Positions 1 through 7,387 of a stretch of 31,802 nucleotides of DNA are shown one piece after another. The notes beneath the pieces were generated by a model. That model was not told the DNA's origin, made no database searches, and saw only the letters and a list, made by a program, of their open reading frames with translations. Where the stretch lies: NCBI GenBank assembly GCA_022567895.1, contig JADFGC010000007.1, forward strand, positions 1 to 31,802. Direction: 5' to 3'. Position numbers and translations under genes: made by a program. This DNA is from DRGT01 sp022567895. GTDB taxonomy: Archaea > Thermoproteota > Nitrososphaeria > Nitrososphaerales > Nitrosopumilaceae. The number at the start of each line of letters is the position of its first letter. The stretch's first letter is position 1.

Positions 1-75
1 AATTTTTCAGCCCTAAAGGCAGTAGGAACTGATTGTATTAATGCAAAACCAGAAGATTTTATTCAAATCGATTAA
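1..75 (+). CDS. 3' end of an unidentified gene (partial)
   Basis: The frame is open from the first base to a TAA at 73-75 and encodes 24 residues ending in KPEDFIQID. The gene begins outside the window. The composition (ALKAVGTDCINAKPEDF) looks like real coding sequence with the AT-rich codon use of the neighbours. The fragment is too short to assign a family. Confidence 0.6.
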   Translation, partial: NFSALKAVGTDCINAKPEDFIQID

Positions 76-85
76 AGGTTGAAAT

Positions 86-102
86 AATTTCTAAAAGAAA
101 TT
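86..102. promoter_or_regulatory. 17-base interrupted palindrome before the 109 start
   Basis: AATTTCT (86-92), AAA, then AGAAATT (96-102) form a perfect inverted repeat. It lies between the stop of the upstream gene and the ATG at 109. It could be an operator, or a weak hairpin after the upstream stop. In AT-rich sequence it could also be chance. Confidence 0.3.
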
Positions 103-108
103 CCTTAC

Positions 109-480
109 ATGCTAAAGGACATTCTTTCTGATATACTAGAGGTCGATGATGTTCTTTTTGTTATAAAAGGTGGCGGAGCAGTAAGTGAAATTAGAAGTAA
201 TTCTCTTTCTATTAGACAAAAGGATCAATGGATCACAATTGGTGAGAATGACGGCCCATGTCACATGCACATCAATTCTGATACCATCAAAAAGGCTCAA
301 TTCATCACAGAAGAAAAACCAGAACGAACAAGCTTTAGTGTGAGATTTTTTGATGATAAAGGCGAAAGAGTACTTGGAGCATTTTTTACCAAAATGTATG
401 ACGAAAACAAGAACCTAAAACCAGATAGAAAAAAACTCTACGATGACTTGTTTTCAAAATATGGCACTATAGAATTTTAA
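109..480 (+). CDS. small soluble protein, possible ChuX/HutX/HemS-like heme-binding fold
   Basis: A 123-residue protein without signal peptide or membrane segment. The order of motifs recalls the heme-utilisation ChuX/HutX/HemS fold: a hydrophobic VLFVIKGGGAVSE segment, then a DQWITIG strand, GPCHMHIN (residues about 49-56), and a SFSVRFFDDKGERVLGAFF strand pair followed by a charged C-terminal helix. The His-x-His in the middle could bind metal or heme. This assignment rests on pattern resemblance only, so a conserved hypothetical protein is the safe alternative. The ATG lies 33 bases after the previous stop. The 3' end overlaps the converging dehydrogenase by four bases (TTAA, 477-480). Confidence 0.7.
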   Translation: MLKDILSDILEVDDVLFVIKGGGAVSEIRSNSLSIRQKDQWITIGENDGPCHMHINSDTIKKAQFITEEKPERTSFSVRFFDDKGERVLGAFFTKMYDENKNLKPDRKKLYDDLFSKYGTIEF

Positions 481-1442
481 ACTGAATAGATTGGTTTTTT
501 TCCAGACAATGCAAGCTTCAAGTTCTTTACAGTAAGCTCAGCCATCTTTTTTCTTGTTTCCACTGTAGAGCTACCAATGTGTGGTGCCAAAACAACATTT
601 TGCATTTTTGTTAACGGATGATTCTTTCCAATTGGCTCATTTTCAAAAACATCAAGTGCAGCTCCAGAAATAATCTTCTTTCTTAACGCTAAAACCAAAT
701 CTTTCTCTTTGATTATTTTTCCACGAGTTGTGTTTACAAGAAACGCACTTTTTTTCATTTTCTTGAAAAATTTCATGTCAACTAGCTGATGAGTTTGTTT
801 TGTATATGGAACATGTACAGATATGACATCACTTTTTTTCAACAACCCATTAATTGATTCAAATTTTGCATGAGTCAACGATTCAATTTTCCGTGATGCT
901 CGTTTTCTATTATGATAAATCACATTCACTCCAAATCCAACAGCTCTCTTTGCAACTGCCTGGCCTATTCTCCCCAAGCCTAGAATTCCTAGCGTTTTTC
1001 CTGCAAGGTCGACTCCCACATAGTCATAGGCACCATAGATCTGCCTCCAATCTCCTTTCCGAGTTATCCTGTCTCCCTCTGTAACTCTGCGTAGCAAATC
1101 CAAAATTAATGAAAATGTAAGGTCTGCAGTGGCTTCAGTTAAAACTTCAGGAGTATATCCAATTCGAATTTTTTTCTTTTTTGCATGTTTTACATCAATT
1201 TGATCATATCCAACACTAAAGGTACTAATGGCTCGAAGTTTTTTTGCAGATTCAATCACATCTTTGTCAATTGTGTCGTAAGGAAAACAAATCAATCCAT
1301 CTTTGTCTTTAATTTTTTGCATTAGCTTCTTTTTTGGCATCGGAATTTTTCCAGAATGTACTTGAATGGAATAATGTTTTTTCAATTCCTTTAAAGCAAA
1401 ATCATGCAATTTTCGTGTAAGCAAAACTTTGGGTTTCGTCAT
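477..1442 (-). CDS. D-2-hydroxyacid dehydrogenase (glyoxylate/hydroxypyruvate reductase type)
   Basis: A 321-residue NAD(P)-dependent D-isomer 2-hydroxyacid dehydrogenase, the usual length for the family. The Rossmann motif GILGLGRIGQAVAKR lies near residue 150. The substrate/catalytic segment VNTTRGKIIKEKDL supplies the Arg, ENEPIG the Glu, and LAPHIGSSTVETR the His near the C-terminus. It would interconvert a 2-oxoacid and a D-2-hydroxyacid in the cytoplasm. The GyaR-like glyoxylate/hydroxypyruvate reductases are the closest pattern, but substrate cannot be read from sequence, and phosphoglycerate dehydrogenase is less likely because no ACT domain follows. It is divergent from the tiny Cys-rich gene at 1506. 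On the minus strand a GTTTAAGG-like box sits about 28 bases before the ATG. Confidence 0.92.
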   Translation of the reverse strand: MTKPKVLLTRKLHDFALKELKKHYSIQVHSGKIPMPKKKLMQKIKDKDGLICFPYDTIDKDVIESAKKLRAISTFSVGYDQIDVKHAKKKKIRIGYTPEVLTEATADLTFSLILDLLRRVTEGDRITRKGDWRQIYGAYDYVGVDLAGKTLGILGLGRIGQAVAKRAVGFGVNVIYHNRKRASRKIESLTHAKFESINGLLKKSDVISVHVPYTKQTHQLVDMKFFKKMKKSAFLVNTTRGKIIKEKDLVLALRKKIISGAALDVFENEPIGKNHPLTKMQNVVLAPHIGSSTVETRKKMAELTVKNLKLALSGKKPIYSV

Positions 1443-1476
1443 CCTGACTTCAAATTGAGGAAACTACCTTAAACCA

Positions 1477-1484
1477 TTTATAAG
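1477..1484 (+). promoter_or_regulatory. TATA box for the 1506 micro-ORF
   Basis: TTTATAAG is centred about 26 bases before the ATG at 1506. This is the archaeal TATA-to-start distance expected for a leaderless transcript. It supports the plus-strand micro-ORF over the minus-strand reading of the same bases. Confidence 0.6.
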
Positions 1485-1505
1485 ATTTCTTTGCATCTAT
1501 ATTAG

Positions 1506-1649
1506 ATGGGTCCTGAAGATTCTGAAGAAGAATTTGCAATTTGCGTAGAATGTGCAAACCCGATCGAAAAATGTGTTTGCGTGTGTCCTTATTGTGGTGA
1601 ACGTGATAAATGTGAGTGTGCATTGTTTGATGCAGCAACTGGTGGTTAA
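1506..1649 (+). CDS. 47-aa Cys-rich (probable zinc-binding) micro-protein, GPED family
   Basis: It reads MGPEDSEEEF, then ICVEC, KCVCVCPYCGERDKCEC and a short ALFDAATGG tail. Nine cysteines, including CxxC pairs (CVEC, CPYC) and CxC motifs (CVC, CEC), indicate a small zinc- or other metal-binding protein. The TATA box at 1477-1484 is 26 bases upstream of the ATG. It shares the N-terminal GPED, an ICVxC motif and a CEC motif with the 57-aa protein at 5690-5863, so the two look paralogous. Function is unknown; a protein-interaction or nucleic-acid-binding zinc ribbon is plausible. Confidence 0.75.
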   Translation: MGPEDSEEEFAICVECANPIEKCVCVCPYCGERDKCECALFDAATGG

Positions 1650-1667
1650 AACATTCAATTTCGGAGA

Positions 1668-1677
1668 TTATTAATAT
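1668..1677 (+). promoter_or_regulatory. TATA box of korA-korB
   Basis: TTATTAATAT is centred about 27 bases before the korA ATG at 1700, consistent with a leaderless korAB mRNA. It starts 18 bases after the stop of the preceding micro-ORF. Confidence 0.6.
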
Positions 1678-1699
1678 CTAATAGAATCGGTGTAGCTTT

Positions 1700-3613
1700 A
1701 TGAGTACTGACATTACTTGGTTAATTGGTGGACCACAGGGTAGTGGTGTAGAAACAGGTGCAAACATTTTCTTACGTGTTTGTGCAGAAATGGGTTACAA
1801 TGTTTTTGGAAAAAGAGAATTTTATTCAAACATTAAAGGTGAACACAGCTATTTTGCTGTAAGAGTTTCGGACAAAAAGATTCACTCAAATCTTAACGAC
1901 GTTACAATAATGGTTTCATATGATGCAGATACAATTTTCAGACATTATGATGAGGTTATTTCAGGCGGTGCACTGATTTACGATACAAATTTGGAAAAAA
2001 TTACTTCTGACGAAGTAAACACTCTCGATTCCCCCTTTAAAGACAGACTACACAAGGAACTTGAGGCTAAAAACAAACCATTTACCGTAGCTGGAGTTTT
2101 AGAATTAGCTAAAGAAAAGGGAGTCAATATCTACCCAGTTTCTTTTAGAGACATTCTTTCAAAATTAGCAGAGGAATCTGATAATCCAAAATTAAAAGGA
2201 CTGATTCGAATGTTCAACGTAATTGGGGTGTCATTGTCCTTGGGATTGCTAAAAATGCCTCCAAACTATCTTTCGAAATCAATTGAAACAATATTTGCAA
2301 AAAAACCACAAATTGCAGAACTAAACAAACAAGCTTCAAACTATTCATACAATCTTGCAACAGCAAAATTCAACAATTTCGATTATTCACTCACCGAAAA
2401 AAAGAAAGAACCTCATACTATTCTTGTACAGGGTCATCAAGGAACTGCAATTGGCAAGATAGTATGTGGGTGTCGATTCCAATCTTACTATCCAATCACT
2501 CCAGCTTCAGACGAAAGTATGTATTTAGAAGAAAATGAAATTTTAGATGAGATTGAAGGAGACAGACCTGGCTCCACAATAGTAATTCAAACAGAAGATG
2601 AAATATCAGCTATTGGAATGATGATTGGAAGTTCTCTGACAGGAACACGTTCATCAACATCTACCTCTGGTCCGGGATTTTCTTTGATGGCAGAAGCTCT
2701 TGGATGGGCAGGAATTAACGAGGTTCCAATTGTGATAACTTTGTATCAAAGAAGTGGACCGTCGACTGGCCTTCCAACAAGACATGGGCAAGATGATTTG
2801 TTATTTGCAATTCATGCAGGACACGGGGAATTTCCAAAAGTTGTTTATGCATCAGGAGATATTGAAGAAAGTTTCTATGACACAGCTTTGTGTTTCAATT
2901 ACGCAGATGTGTTCCAGGTTCCAGTCATTCACATGATGGACAAATTTTTGTCAAGCTCTGTAGTCACATGCAGAAGATTTGATCCAAACAAAGTAACTAT
3001 TGATAGAGGAAAACTTTTGGAAAAAATTGAAGGAGATGATTACAAAAGATTTGCATTAACAGATGATGGAATTTCCCCAAGATCAAAACTTGGCCTTGAA
3101 AATGGAATTTTTTGGAATACGGGAGATGAGAGTGATGAATACGGCCACATCTCAGAAGACCCTGTGGGGAGAGTCAAAATGATGGACAAAAGAATGTCAA
3201 GGCTTGACTTGATTATTAAAAAAATTCCAAAAGAGGAACAAATTGTCTCTTTTGGCGTTCATGATTTTACCATAGTTAGTTGGGGTTCAACAAAGGGGCC
3301 AATTATTGATGCACTTGAAATGCTCAAAGAAGAAGGCAAAGATGTAGGATTCGTTCAGTTTAAGCTTATACATCCATTTCCAACAGAGTATGCAAAGTCT
3401 TTGTTGCAAGGTGCCAAAACCATAATAGATATAGAATCAAACTACACAGGTCAACTTGGTCAGATTTTCAAACAAAATCTGGGACGGGATGTAGATCATT
3501 TTATTCTAAAATATACTGGAAGGGGCATGACTTGTACTGAGATTTATGATTCATTGAAAAAAATCATTGAAAACAAAGCAAACAAGAGAGAGGTATTAAC
3601 ACATGGCGCTTAA
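1700..3613 (+). CDS. korA: 2-oxoacid:ferredoxin oxidoreductase, fused gamma-alpha subunit
   Basis: A 637-residue fusion in the two-subunit archaeal layout. Residues about 1-190 are the gamma-type domain with GGPQGSGVETG near residue 10. Residues about 240-630 are the alpha domain with YPITPASDE near 264, the counterpart of the YPITPxS motif of archaeal 2-oxoacid:ferredoxin oxidoreductases, followed by TEDEISAIGMMIGSSLTGTRSSTSTSGPG. With KorB it oxidatively decarboxylates 2-oxoglutarate, pyruvate or other 2-oxoacids to acyl-CoA and passes electrons to ferredoxin, or runs in reverse. It overlaps korB by 11 bases, so the two are translated from one mRNA. Substrate choice among 2-oxoacids cannot be read from the sequence. 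Confidence 0.95.
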   Translation: MSTDITWLIGGPQGSGVETGANIFLRVCAEMGYNVFGKREFYSNIKGEHSYFAVRVSDKKIHSNLNDVTIMVSYDADTIFRHYDEVISGGALIYDTNLEKITSDEVNTLDSPFKDRLHKELEAKNKPFTVAGVLELAKEKGVNIYPVSFRDILSKLAEESDNPKLKGLIRMFNVIGVSLSLGLLKMPPNYLSKSIETIFAKKPQIAELNKQASNYSYNLATAKFNNFDYSLTEKKKEPHTILVQGHQGTAIGKIVCGCRFQSYYPITPASDESMYLEENEILDEIEGDRPGSTIVIQTEDEISAIGMMIGSSLTGTRSSTSTSGPGFSLMAEALGWAGINEVPIVITLYQRSGPSTGLPTRHGQDDLLFAIHAGHGEFPKVVYASGDIEESFYDTALCFNYADVFQVPVIHMMDKFLSSSVVTCRRFDPNKVTIDRGKLLEKIEGDDYKRFALTDDGISPRSKLGLENGIFWNTGDESDEYGHISEDPVGRVKMMDKRMSRLDLIIKKIPKEEQIVSFGVHDFTIVSWGSTKGPIIDALEMLKEEGKDVGFVQFKLIHPFPTEYAKSLLQGAKTIIDIESNYTGQLGQIFKQNLGRDVDHFILKYTGRGMTCTEIYDSLKKIIENKANKREVLTHGA

Positions 3614-4565
3614 ACTTTCAGATTACAAAACTGATTTTCATAATGATTGGTGCCCTGGATGTGGAGACTTTGGAATTGTAAATGCAATTCAAATGGCACT
3701 TGCTGAAATGAATATCCAAAGAGATAAGGCAGCAATATTTTCTGGCATTGGCTGTTCTGGAAAAACTTCGCATTTCATCAATGTATATGGTATTCATACA
3801 CTACATGGAAGAGTATTGACTTTTGCTCAAGGAGCAAAAATTGCAAATCCAGATAATACAATTATTGCAGTTGGAGGAGATGGAGATGGTTTAGGAATTG
3901 GCGCAGGACATTTTGTAGCAGCTGGCAGAAGAGATGTAGATTTGACCTACATCATTTTTGATAATGGTGTCTATGGATTAACAAAAGGCCAAGCATCTCC
4001 AACTCTAAAACTAGGTGAGCAAACAAAATCACTCCCAAAACCAAACACCAATTACGATGTTAATCCAATTGGTTTGGCTGTTGCAAGTGGTTTTACCTTT
4101 GTTGCACGAGGATATTCTTATGATGTAAGACACCTCAAAGATTTGATTAAAGCTGCCGTACAACACAAGGGTTTGGCATTTTTGGATGTTTTACAACCTT
4201 GTCCTACATACAATGACATTAACACAAGAGATTGGTATGCTGGAGAAGACCTTGAAAAAGAGGCACAAGAACGACACTCTAGAATTTACAAATTAGAAGA
4301 AAAGAGGTATGATCCGGTCGTTCATTACAGTGAAGAGGCTGAACTAAACGAAAAGCTCAGCCAGGCATTGATAAAATCTCTGGAATGGGGAGCCAGTATC
4401 CCAATTGGAATATTTTACAAAAATGAAATAATTTCCCGTTATGCAGAAAGACTAATGGATAAAATTCCAAATTATCTTGAAAACCCGCCAGCAAAACAGA
4501 GAATTTCAAAAGACGGAAAACCAATTACAAATGTTTCAAAACTATTAGATTCGTTACAAGTCTAG
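3603..4565 (+). CDS. korB: 2-oxoacid:ferredoxin oxidoreductase, beta subunit (TPP and Fe-S)
   Basis: A 320-residue catalytic subunit. CPGCGDFG (Cys17, Cys20), GIGCSGKTSHF (Cys51) and LQPCPTYND (Cys200) provide the four expected [4Fe-4S] ligands. GGDGDGLGIG (about 91-100) with NGVYGLTKGQASPT (about 121-134) is the thiamine diphosphate/Mg-binding region. All key residues are intact, so the enzyme should be active. It partners the alpha/gamma fusion that overlaps it upstream. A likely electron acceptor is a ferredoxin; a ferredoxin-domain protein occurs at 22029-22985, but a link between the two is only inference. Confidence 0.96.
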   Translation: MALKLSDYKTDFHNDWCPGCGDFGIVNAIQMALAEMNIQRDKAAIFSGIGCSGKTSHFINVYGIHTLHGRVLTFAQGAKIANPDNTIIAVGGDGDGLGIGAGHFVAAGRRDVDLTYIIFDNGVYGLTKGQASPTLKLGEQTKSLPKPNTNYDVNPIGLAVASGFTFVARGYSYDVRHLKDLIKAAVQHKGLAFLDVLQPCPTYNDINTRDWYAGEDLEKEAQERHSRIYKLEEKRYDPVVHYSEEAELNEKLSQALIKSLEWGASIPIGIFYKNEIISRYAERLMDKIPNYLENPPAKQRISKDGKPITNVSKLLDSLQV

Positions 4566-4630
4566 AACAATTTCTACTTTAAAATCACCTAATAGATTAT
4601 TAGCAAGTTGAACAAAAGATCACGTTATCG

Positions 4631-5065
4631 TTGAACATTATTGAAGCAAACAAGATATTTAGAAAATCTATAATCAAAGGATTTTTTGAACCAGAACTTA
4701 TTAATCTTGATTTTAAAAAATCAAGTGTTAAACATCCAACAATTTCTGACGATGGTCTAATGCAATCTCATTTGCTGCATATTTTTTTTGATATAGATAC
4801 AGGCTCTGATTATCCTGATGGTGATGAATGGTTTATTCTTGAATTGCTTTTCCCATATGATACTAAACTGCCAGATTCTCTAAAGGGAACTGACTATTTT
4901 ACTACGATTTCAGTTGAAGGCGGAAAAAATTTTTGGCATCATAGAGAGTTAATTCGCTATAAATACGGCAAATCAAAAAAATTGGCCGAGTCTTTAGAAT
5001 TTATTGAAACCAAATACAAAGAACTTCACTCCTTACTAGAACCATTAGAGAAAGATCTCAAGTAA
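4631..5065 (+). CDS. conserved hypothetical protein, 144 aa
   Basis: I do not recognise this protein. It starts with TTG at 4631 because no in-frame ATG is available; an AT-rich AATAGATTATT element lies about 35 bases upstream. The middle is acidic and aromatic (HIFFDIDTGSDYPDGDEWFILELLFPYD) and the C-terminus is a charged helix (KKLAESLEFIETKYKELHSLLEPLEKDLK) that could form a short coiled coil. There is no signal peptide, membrane segment or obvious catalytic motif. It follows korB by 65 bases and its end overlaps the converging gene at 5058 by eight bases. Confidence 0.7.
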   Translation: MNIIEANKIFRKSIIKGFFEPELINLDFKKSSVKHPTISDDGLMQSHLLHIFFDIDTGSDYPDGDEWFILELLFPYDTKLPDSLKGTDYFTTISVEGGKNFWHHRELIRYKYGKSKKLAESLEFIETKYKELHSLLEPLEKDLK

Positions 5066-5597
5066 CAAGTTGCCAAGAATTATTTTTTAATTCAAACTTT
5101 TTTTGGCCAGAATAGGCTATATTTAGTCTCCATCGTACATGCTCCAAATCAAAATGATAAACTACACGAGTAACATCATTTGGTAGTTTTTCTGGTTCAA
5201 GATGAAAAGGTAATAATTCTAAAACAAAATCAATTTTTTCTATAGCTTTTTCATACCATTGTTTTTCATTAGAATCTACAATAAAACTAATTTTTGGGGT
5301 TCCTGAAAAATTGATTTGAATTTTAATTGCATGTTTACCTCCCCGTCTTCTTTTCATTTCTTTGAAAAGAAATTTCATTTTATCCCATCTACTATATTCA
5401 AACCATTTGAAAAATTCTTCATTAAACGGCAATGGAATATCCATGTTTAACATGCTGGCAAGCTCAGAATCCTCTTCACTTTCAATCTCATTTTGAATAA
5501 CCTTGAATCTGGAATTCAAAAGTCCATAAACTACCTCAATTTCCCATGGAGAAATTCCAAAATATGTTAAATGAGTTTCGAGTGGCTTGTCACTCAT
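5058..5597 (-). CDS. conserved hypothetical protein, 179 aa
   Basis: Not recognised. A soluble 179-residue protein with no membrane segment. Its features are an N-terminal helix pair with a strongly acidic stretch (NEIESEEDSELASM), a basic KEMKRRRGGKHAIKIQINFSG patch, and a C-terminal alternation of strands rich in His and aromatic residues (VVYHFDLEHVRWRLNIAY). The ATG at 5597 is supported by a minus-strand CTTTAATT box at 5621-5628, 28 bases upstream. It is divergent from the tiny Cys-rich gene at 5690, so the two share a 92-base promoter region. Confidence 0.75.
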   Translation of the reverse strand: MSDKPLETHLTYFGISPWEIEVVYGLLNSRFKVIQNEIESEEDSELASMLNMDIPLPFNEEFFKWFEYSRWDKMKFLFKEMKRRRGGKHAIKIQINFSGTPKISFIVDSNEKQWYEKAIEKIDFVLELLPFHLEPEKLPNDVTRVVYHFDLEHVRWRLNIAYSGQKKFELKNNSWQLVT

Positions 5598-5620
5598 AAT
5601 TTTAAAAGCTCAAAAATTGT

Positions 5621-5628
5621 AATTAAAG
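5621..5628 (-). promoter_or_regulatory. TATA box for the 5597 minus-strand gene
   Basis: CTTTAATT on the minus strand is centred about 28 bases before the ATG at 5597. It lies in the shared divergent region with the 5690 gene. Confidence 0.5.
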
Positions 5629-5659
5629 GTTCTAAAAATTTTGAAAAAAAGTGCATCGG

Positions 5660-5668
5660 TTTAAAATA
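5660..5668 (+). promoter_or_regulatory. TATA box deciding the 5690 start
   Basis: TTTAAAATA is centred 26 bases before the ATG at 5690. It would lie inside the coding region if the upstream in-frame GTG at 5651 were the start. It therefore argues for the shorter protein and a leaderless mRNA. Confidence 0.6.
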
Positions 5669-5689
5669 CAAGTACGAGTAAAAATTGGT

Positions 5690-5863
5690 ATGGTAGGCCC
5701 AGAAGATGGCGGTTTTGGTTTTGATCAATCTAAAAAATACTCAACTGTTGAAAACATGGAACAAATATGTGTTCAATGCCAAGCAGGACAACATAAAAAA
5801 TGTCTTGCAAAATCAAAACAGCAACCAAGCTGTGAATGTGAGCAATGCATGACTTTTGGTTAA
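5690..5863 (+). CDS. 57-aa Cys-rich micro-protein, GPED family
   Basis: It begins MVGPEDGGFGFDQSKK and continues with ICVQC, KKCLAKSK, then CECEQC near the C-terminus. Six cysteines arranged as CxxC, C and CxCxxC suggest one zinc site plus extras. An in-frame GTG at 5651 would give 70 residues, but the TATA box at 5660-5668 favours the ATG at 5690. GPED near the N-terminus, ICVxC and CEC are shared with the 47-aa protein at 1506-1649. Function is unknown; it may be a small nucleic-acid- or protein-binding zinc finger. Confidence 0.75.
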   Translation: MVGPEDGGFGFDQSKKYSTVENMEQICVQCQAGQHKKCLAKSKQQPSCECEQCMTFG

Positions 5864-5914
5864 AGATAATTAGAAAATGATTTTCCTAGTACCTTTTTAG
5901 AAGATTAGAACTCT

Positions 5915-6466
5915 CTAGATTGTGTTAAGATACTTCCAAAGATAAAATAAACTTACTGTACCAATTACAAAAAGCATAGGCTTCCATGCAAACACTGGTA
6001 TGTTTGGAGTTGCCAGCTTTATTTTGTAATTGTTTAAAACAGTATGAACATATTTTTGAATTCGTTCATTCCAAATTTTACAATCAACTTGATGTTTTTT
6101 TAACATCTCTTCAATTTCATAAATTACTGGGGTTCTTTGACAAAATAGATGCTGCAAGTAATCTCGTGAAACCTCAACTTCCGCATGAATTGCAATGAGG
6201 CCTTTTTTCATATCTACTAGTCTTACGTGAAGCTCCCATGGTTTTTTGAGTTTAAGATTCAAACCATGTCCTATTTGATTAGGTTGCTTGTGTTCAAATT
6301 TTACTTTGGTAAATCCTTCAATTGTAAAAATTTTCATTAATTCATCGAAACTTTTCTTTACAACAATGTGTAGTTGTTCTACGCCTTGTTTGCTATCTAT
6401 TCTAATTGAATCCTTGATTCCATCAAATAATGATATTGATTTTGGATATTGAGTTAGATATTCCAT
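5915..6466 (-). CDS. tail-anchored membrane protein of unknown function, 183 aa
   Basis: Most of the protein is soluble and alternates charged strands and helices (FDELMKIFTIEGFTKVKFEHK, ELHVRLVDMKKGLIAIHAEVEVSRDYLQHLF). The last about 22 residues (PMLFVIGTVSLFYLWKYLNTI) form a single C-terminal membrane segment, so the soluble part should face the cytoplasm as a tail-anchored protein. No enzyme motif is visible. The ATG start has a minus-strand CTTTAAAT box at 6491-6498, 28 bases upstream. The closest neighbour, cofE, is on the same strand but has its own upstream signals. Confidence 0.75.
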   Translation of the reverse strand: MEYLTQYPKSISLFDGIKDSIRIDSKQGVEQLHIVVKKSFDELMKIFTIEGFTKVKFEHKQPNQIGHGLNLKLKKPWELHVRLVDMKKGLIAIHAEVEVSRDYLQHLFCQRTPVIYEIEEMLKKHQVDCKIWNERIQKYVHTVLNNYKIKLATPNIPVFAWKPMLFVIGTVSLFYLWKYLNTI

Positions 6467-6490
6467 TATCTTGGGCTCAGAAAAACTTCT

Positions 6491-6498
6491 ATTTAAAG
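6491..6498 (-). promoter_or_regulatory. TATA box for the tail-anchored protein gene
   Basis: CTTTAAAT on the minus strand is centred about 28 bases before the ATG at 6466. Confidence 0.5.
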
Positions 6499-6534
6499 CA
6501 GAGCAACGAAAATACTAATCTTCAATAAAAAAGA

Positions 6535-7314
6535 TTATGAATTCTGAGGCGAGTTTCTTAATCCTCTAACGTAAACACATTGATCATGCGAAACGGCAAG
6601 TTCATTCGGATTAATTTTTCTATCAGTTAACTTTGCATCTGAATTTCTAATTATTGCAAATGGTTTTGATTCAGAACCTTCTCCCATTTTGTGATTTGCT
6701 ATTGAAGCTAAATTATCAACCACTGCTTGAAAAGTCACTTTCAAAGGATTTCCATTAAGATCTTTTTCTGCTCTCATGTCATTTACTGGCTCTATTCCAG
6801 CACAAGAAATAGCTACCCCCGTAGTTCCAACTCTAGCTGGCATTAATCTGCTATCAACAATAATTATTCCAACATGAACCAAATGTTTTAAGAAAATTTT
6901 TCTTCTAATTTGCTCCGCAACTAGATAAGGATCTTCTGGATAAAGAATCACTTTACCTTTTTCTGCATTTGATTTGTCAATACCCGCATTTGGAGCCATG
7001 ATGTTATCAGATGAAGTTATAACAAAGCCAGAAATTCCACCAAAAATTACATCTGATTCACGAATTATCGCTTCAGCAATTTTTGGTTTTATTTGAAATT
7101 TTTCTGATAATTCTATTCCATCTTTAGAGACATTAACATTTTCCAGATCAATTATTCTTCCCTGAGAATTTGAAACGTATTTGCTTGAAATAACTAAAAC
7201 ATCTCCGTTTTGTAAAGAAATCTTGTTTTTTTGTAATGTCGTTTCCATGACCTCAAAAATATCAAATTTCTTAGTTTGTCTTTCGGCTTTTATGGCAGAT
7301 ACTGTTAGTGTCAT
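6535..7314 (-). CDS. cofE: coenzyme F420-0:L-glutamate ligase
   Basis: A 259-residue F420 ligase family protein, the archaeal single-domain length. CofE adds glutamate residues to F420-0 in a GTP-dependent reaction, making the polyglutamyl tail of the deazaflavin F420. Family hallmarks are visible: GDVLVISSKYVSNSQGR near the N-terminus, the MAPNAGIDKSN segment near residue 125, and VDSRLMPARVGTTGVAISCAGIEPV near residue 155. No bacterial nitroreductase-like C-terminal domain is present. A plausible Shine-Dalgarno AGGTGA ends nine bases before the ATG, unusual in this mostly leaderless window. Other F420 genes are not adjacent. Confidence 0.93.
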   Translation of the reverse strand: MTLTVSAIKAERQTKKFDIFEVMETTLQKNKISLQNGDVLVISSKYVSNSQGRIIDLENVNVSKDGIELSEKFQIKPKIAEAIIRESDVIFGGISGFVITSSDNIMAPNAGIDKSNAEKGKVILYPEDPYLVAEQIRRKIFLKHLVHVGIIIVDSRLMPARVGTTGVAISCAGIEPVNDMRAEKDLNGNPLKVTFQAVVDNLASIANHKMGEGSESKPFAIIRNSDAKLTDRKINPNELAVSHDQCVYVRGLRNSPQNS

Positions 7315-7323
7315 GGTTTGATT

Positions 7324-7329
7324 TCACCT
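7324..7329 (-). promoter_or_regulatory. ribosome binding site of cofE
   Basis: The minus strand reads AGGTGA, complementary to the 3' end of archaeal 16S rRNA, with nine bases to the ATG at 7314. It is one of the few convincing Shine-Dalgarno sites here and implies that cofE mRNA has a 5' leader. Confidence 0.6.
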
Positions 7330-7356
7330 CTTTTCATTTTTTACTGTTCTGAAAAC

Positions 7357-7365
7357 CTTTTAATC
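7357..7365 (+). promoter_or_regulatory. TATA box of the four-gene dehydratase operon
   Basis: CTTTTAATC is centred 27 bases before the ATG at 7388. The four following genes run to 11150 with overlaps or gaps of at most 11 bases, so this is probably the main promoter of the whole operon. Confidence 0.55.
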
Positions 7366-7387
7366 TCTAGAAAAAGGTTTTTCGATC

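Noticed and set aside
1450..1638. 62-codon minus-strand ORF
   Set aside because: It is opposite the Cys-rich micro-ORF, which has a well-placed TATA box and a zinc-binding pattern.
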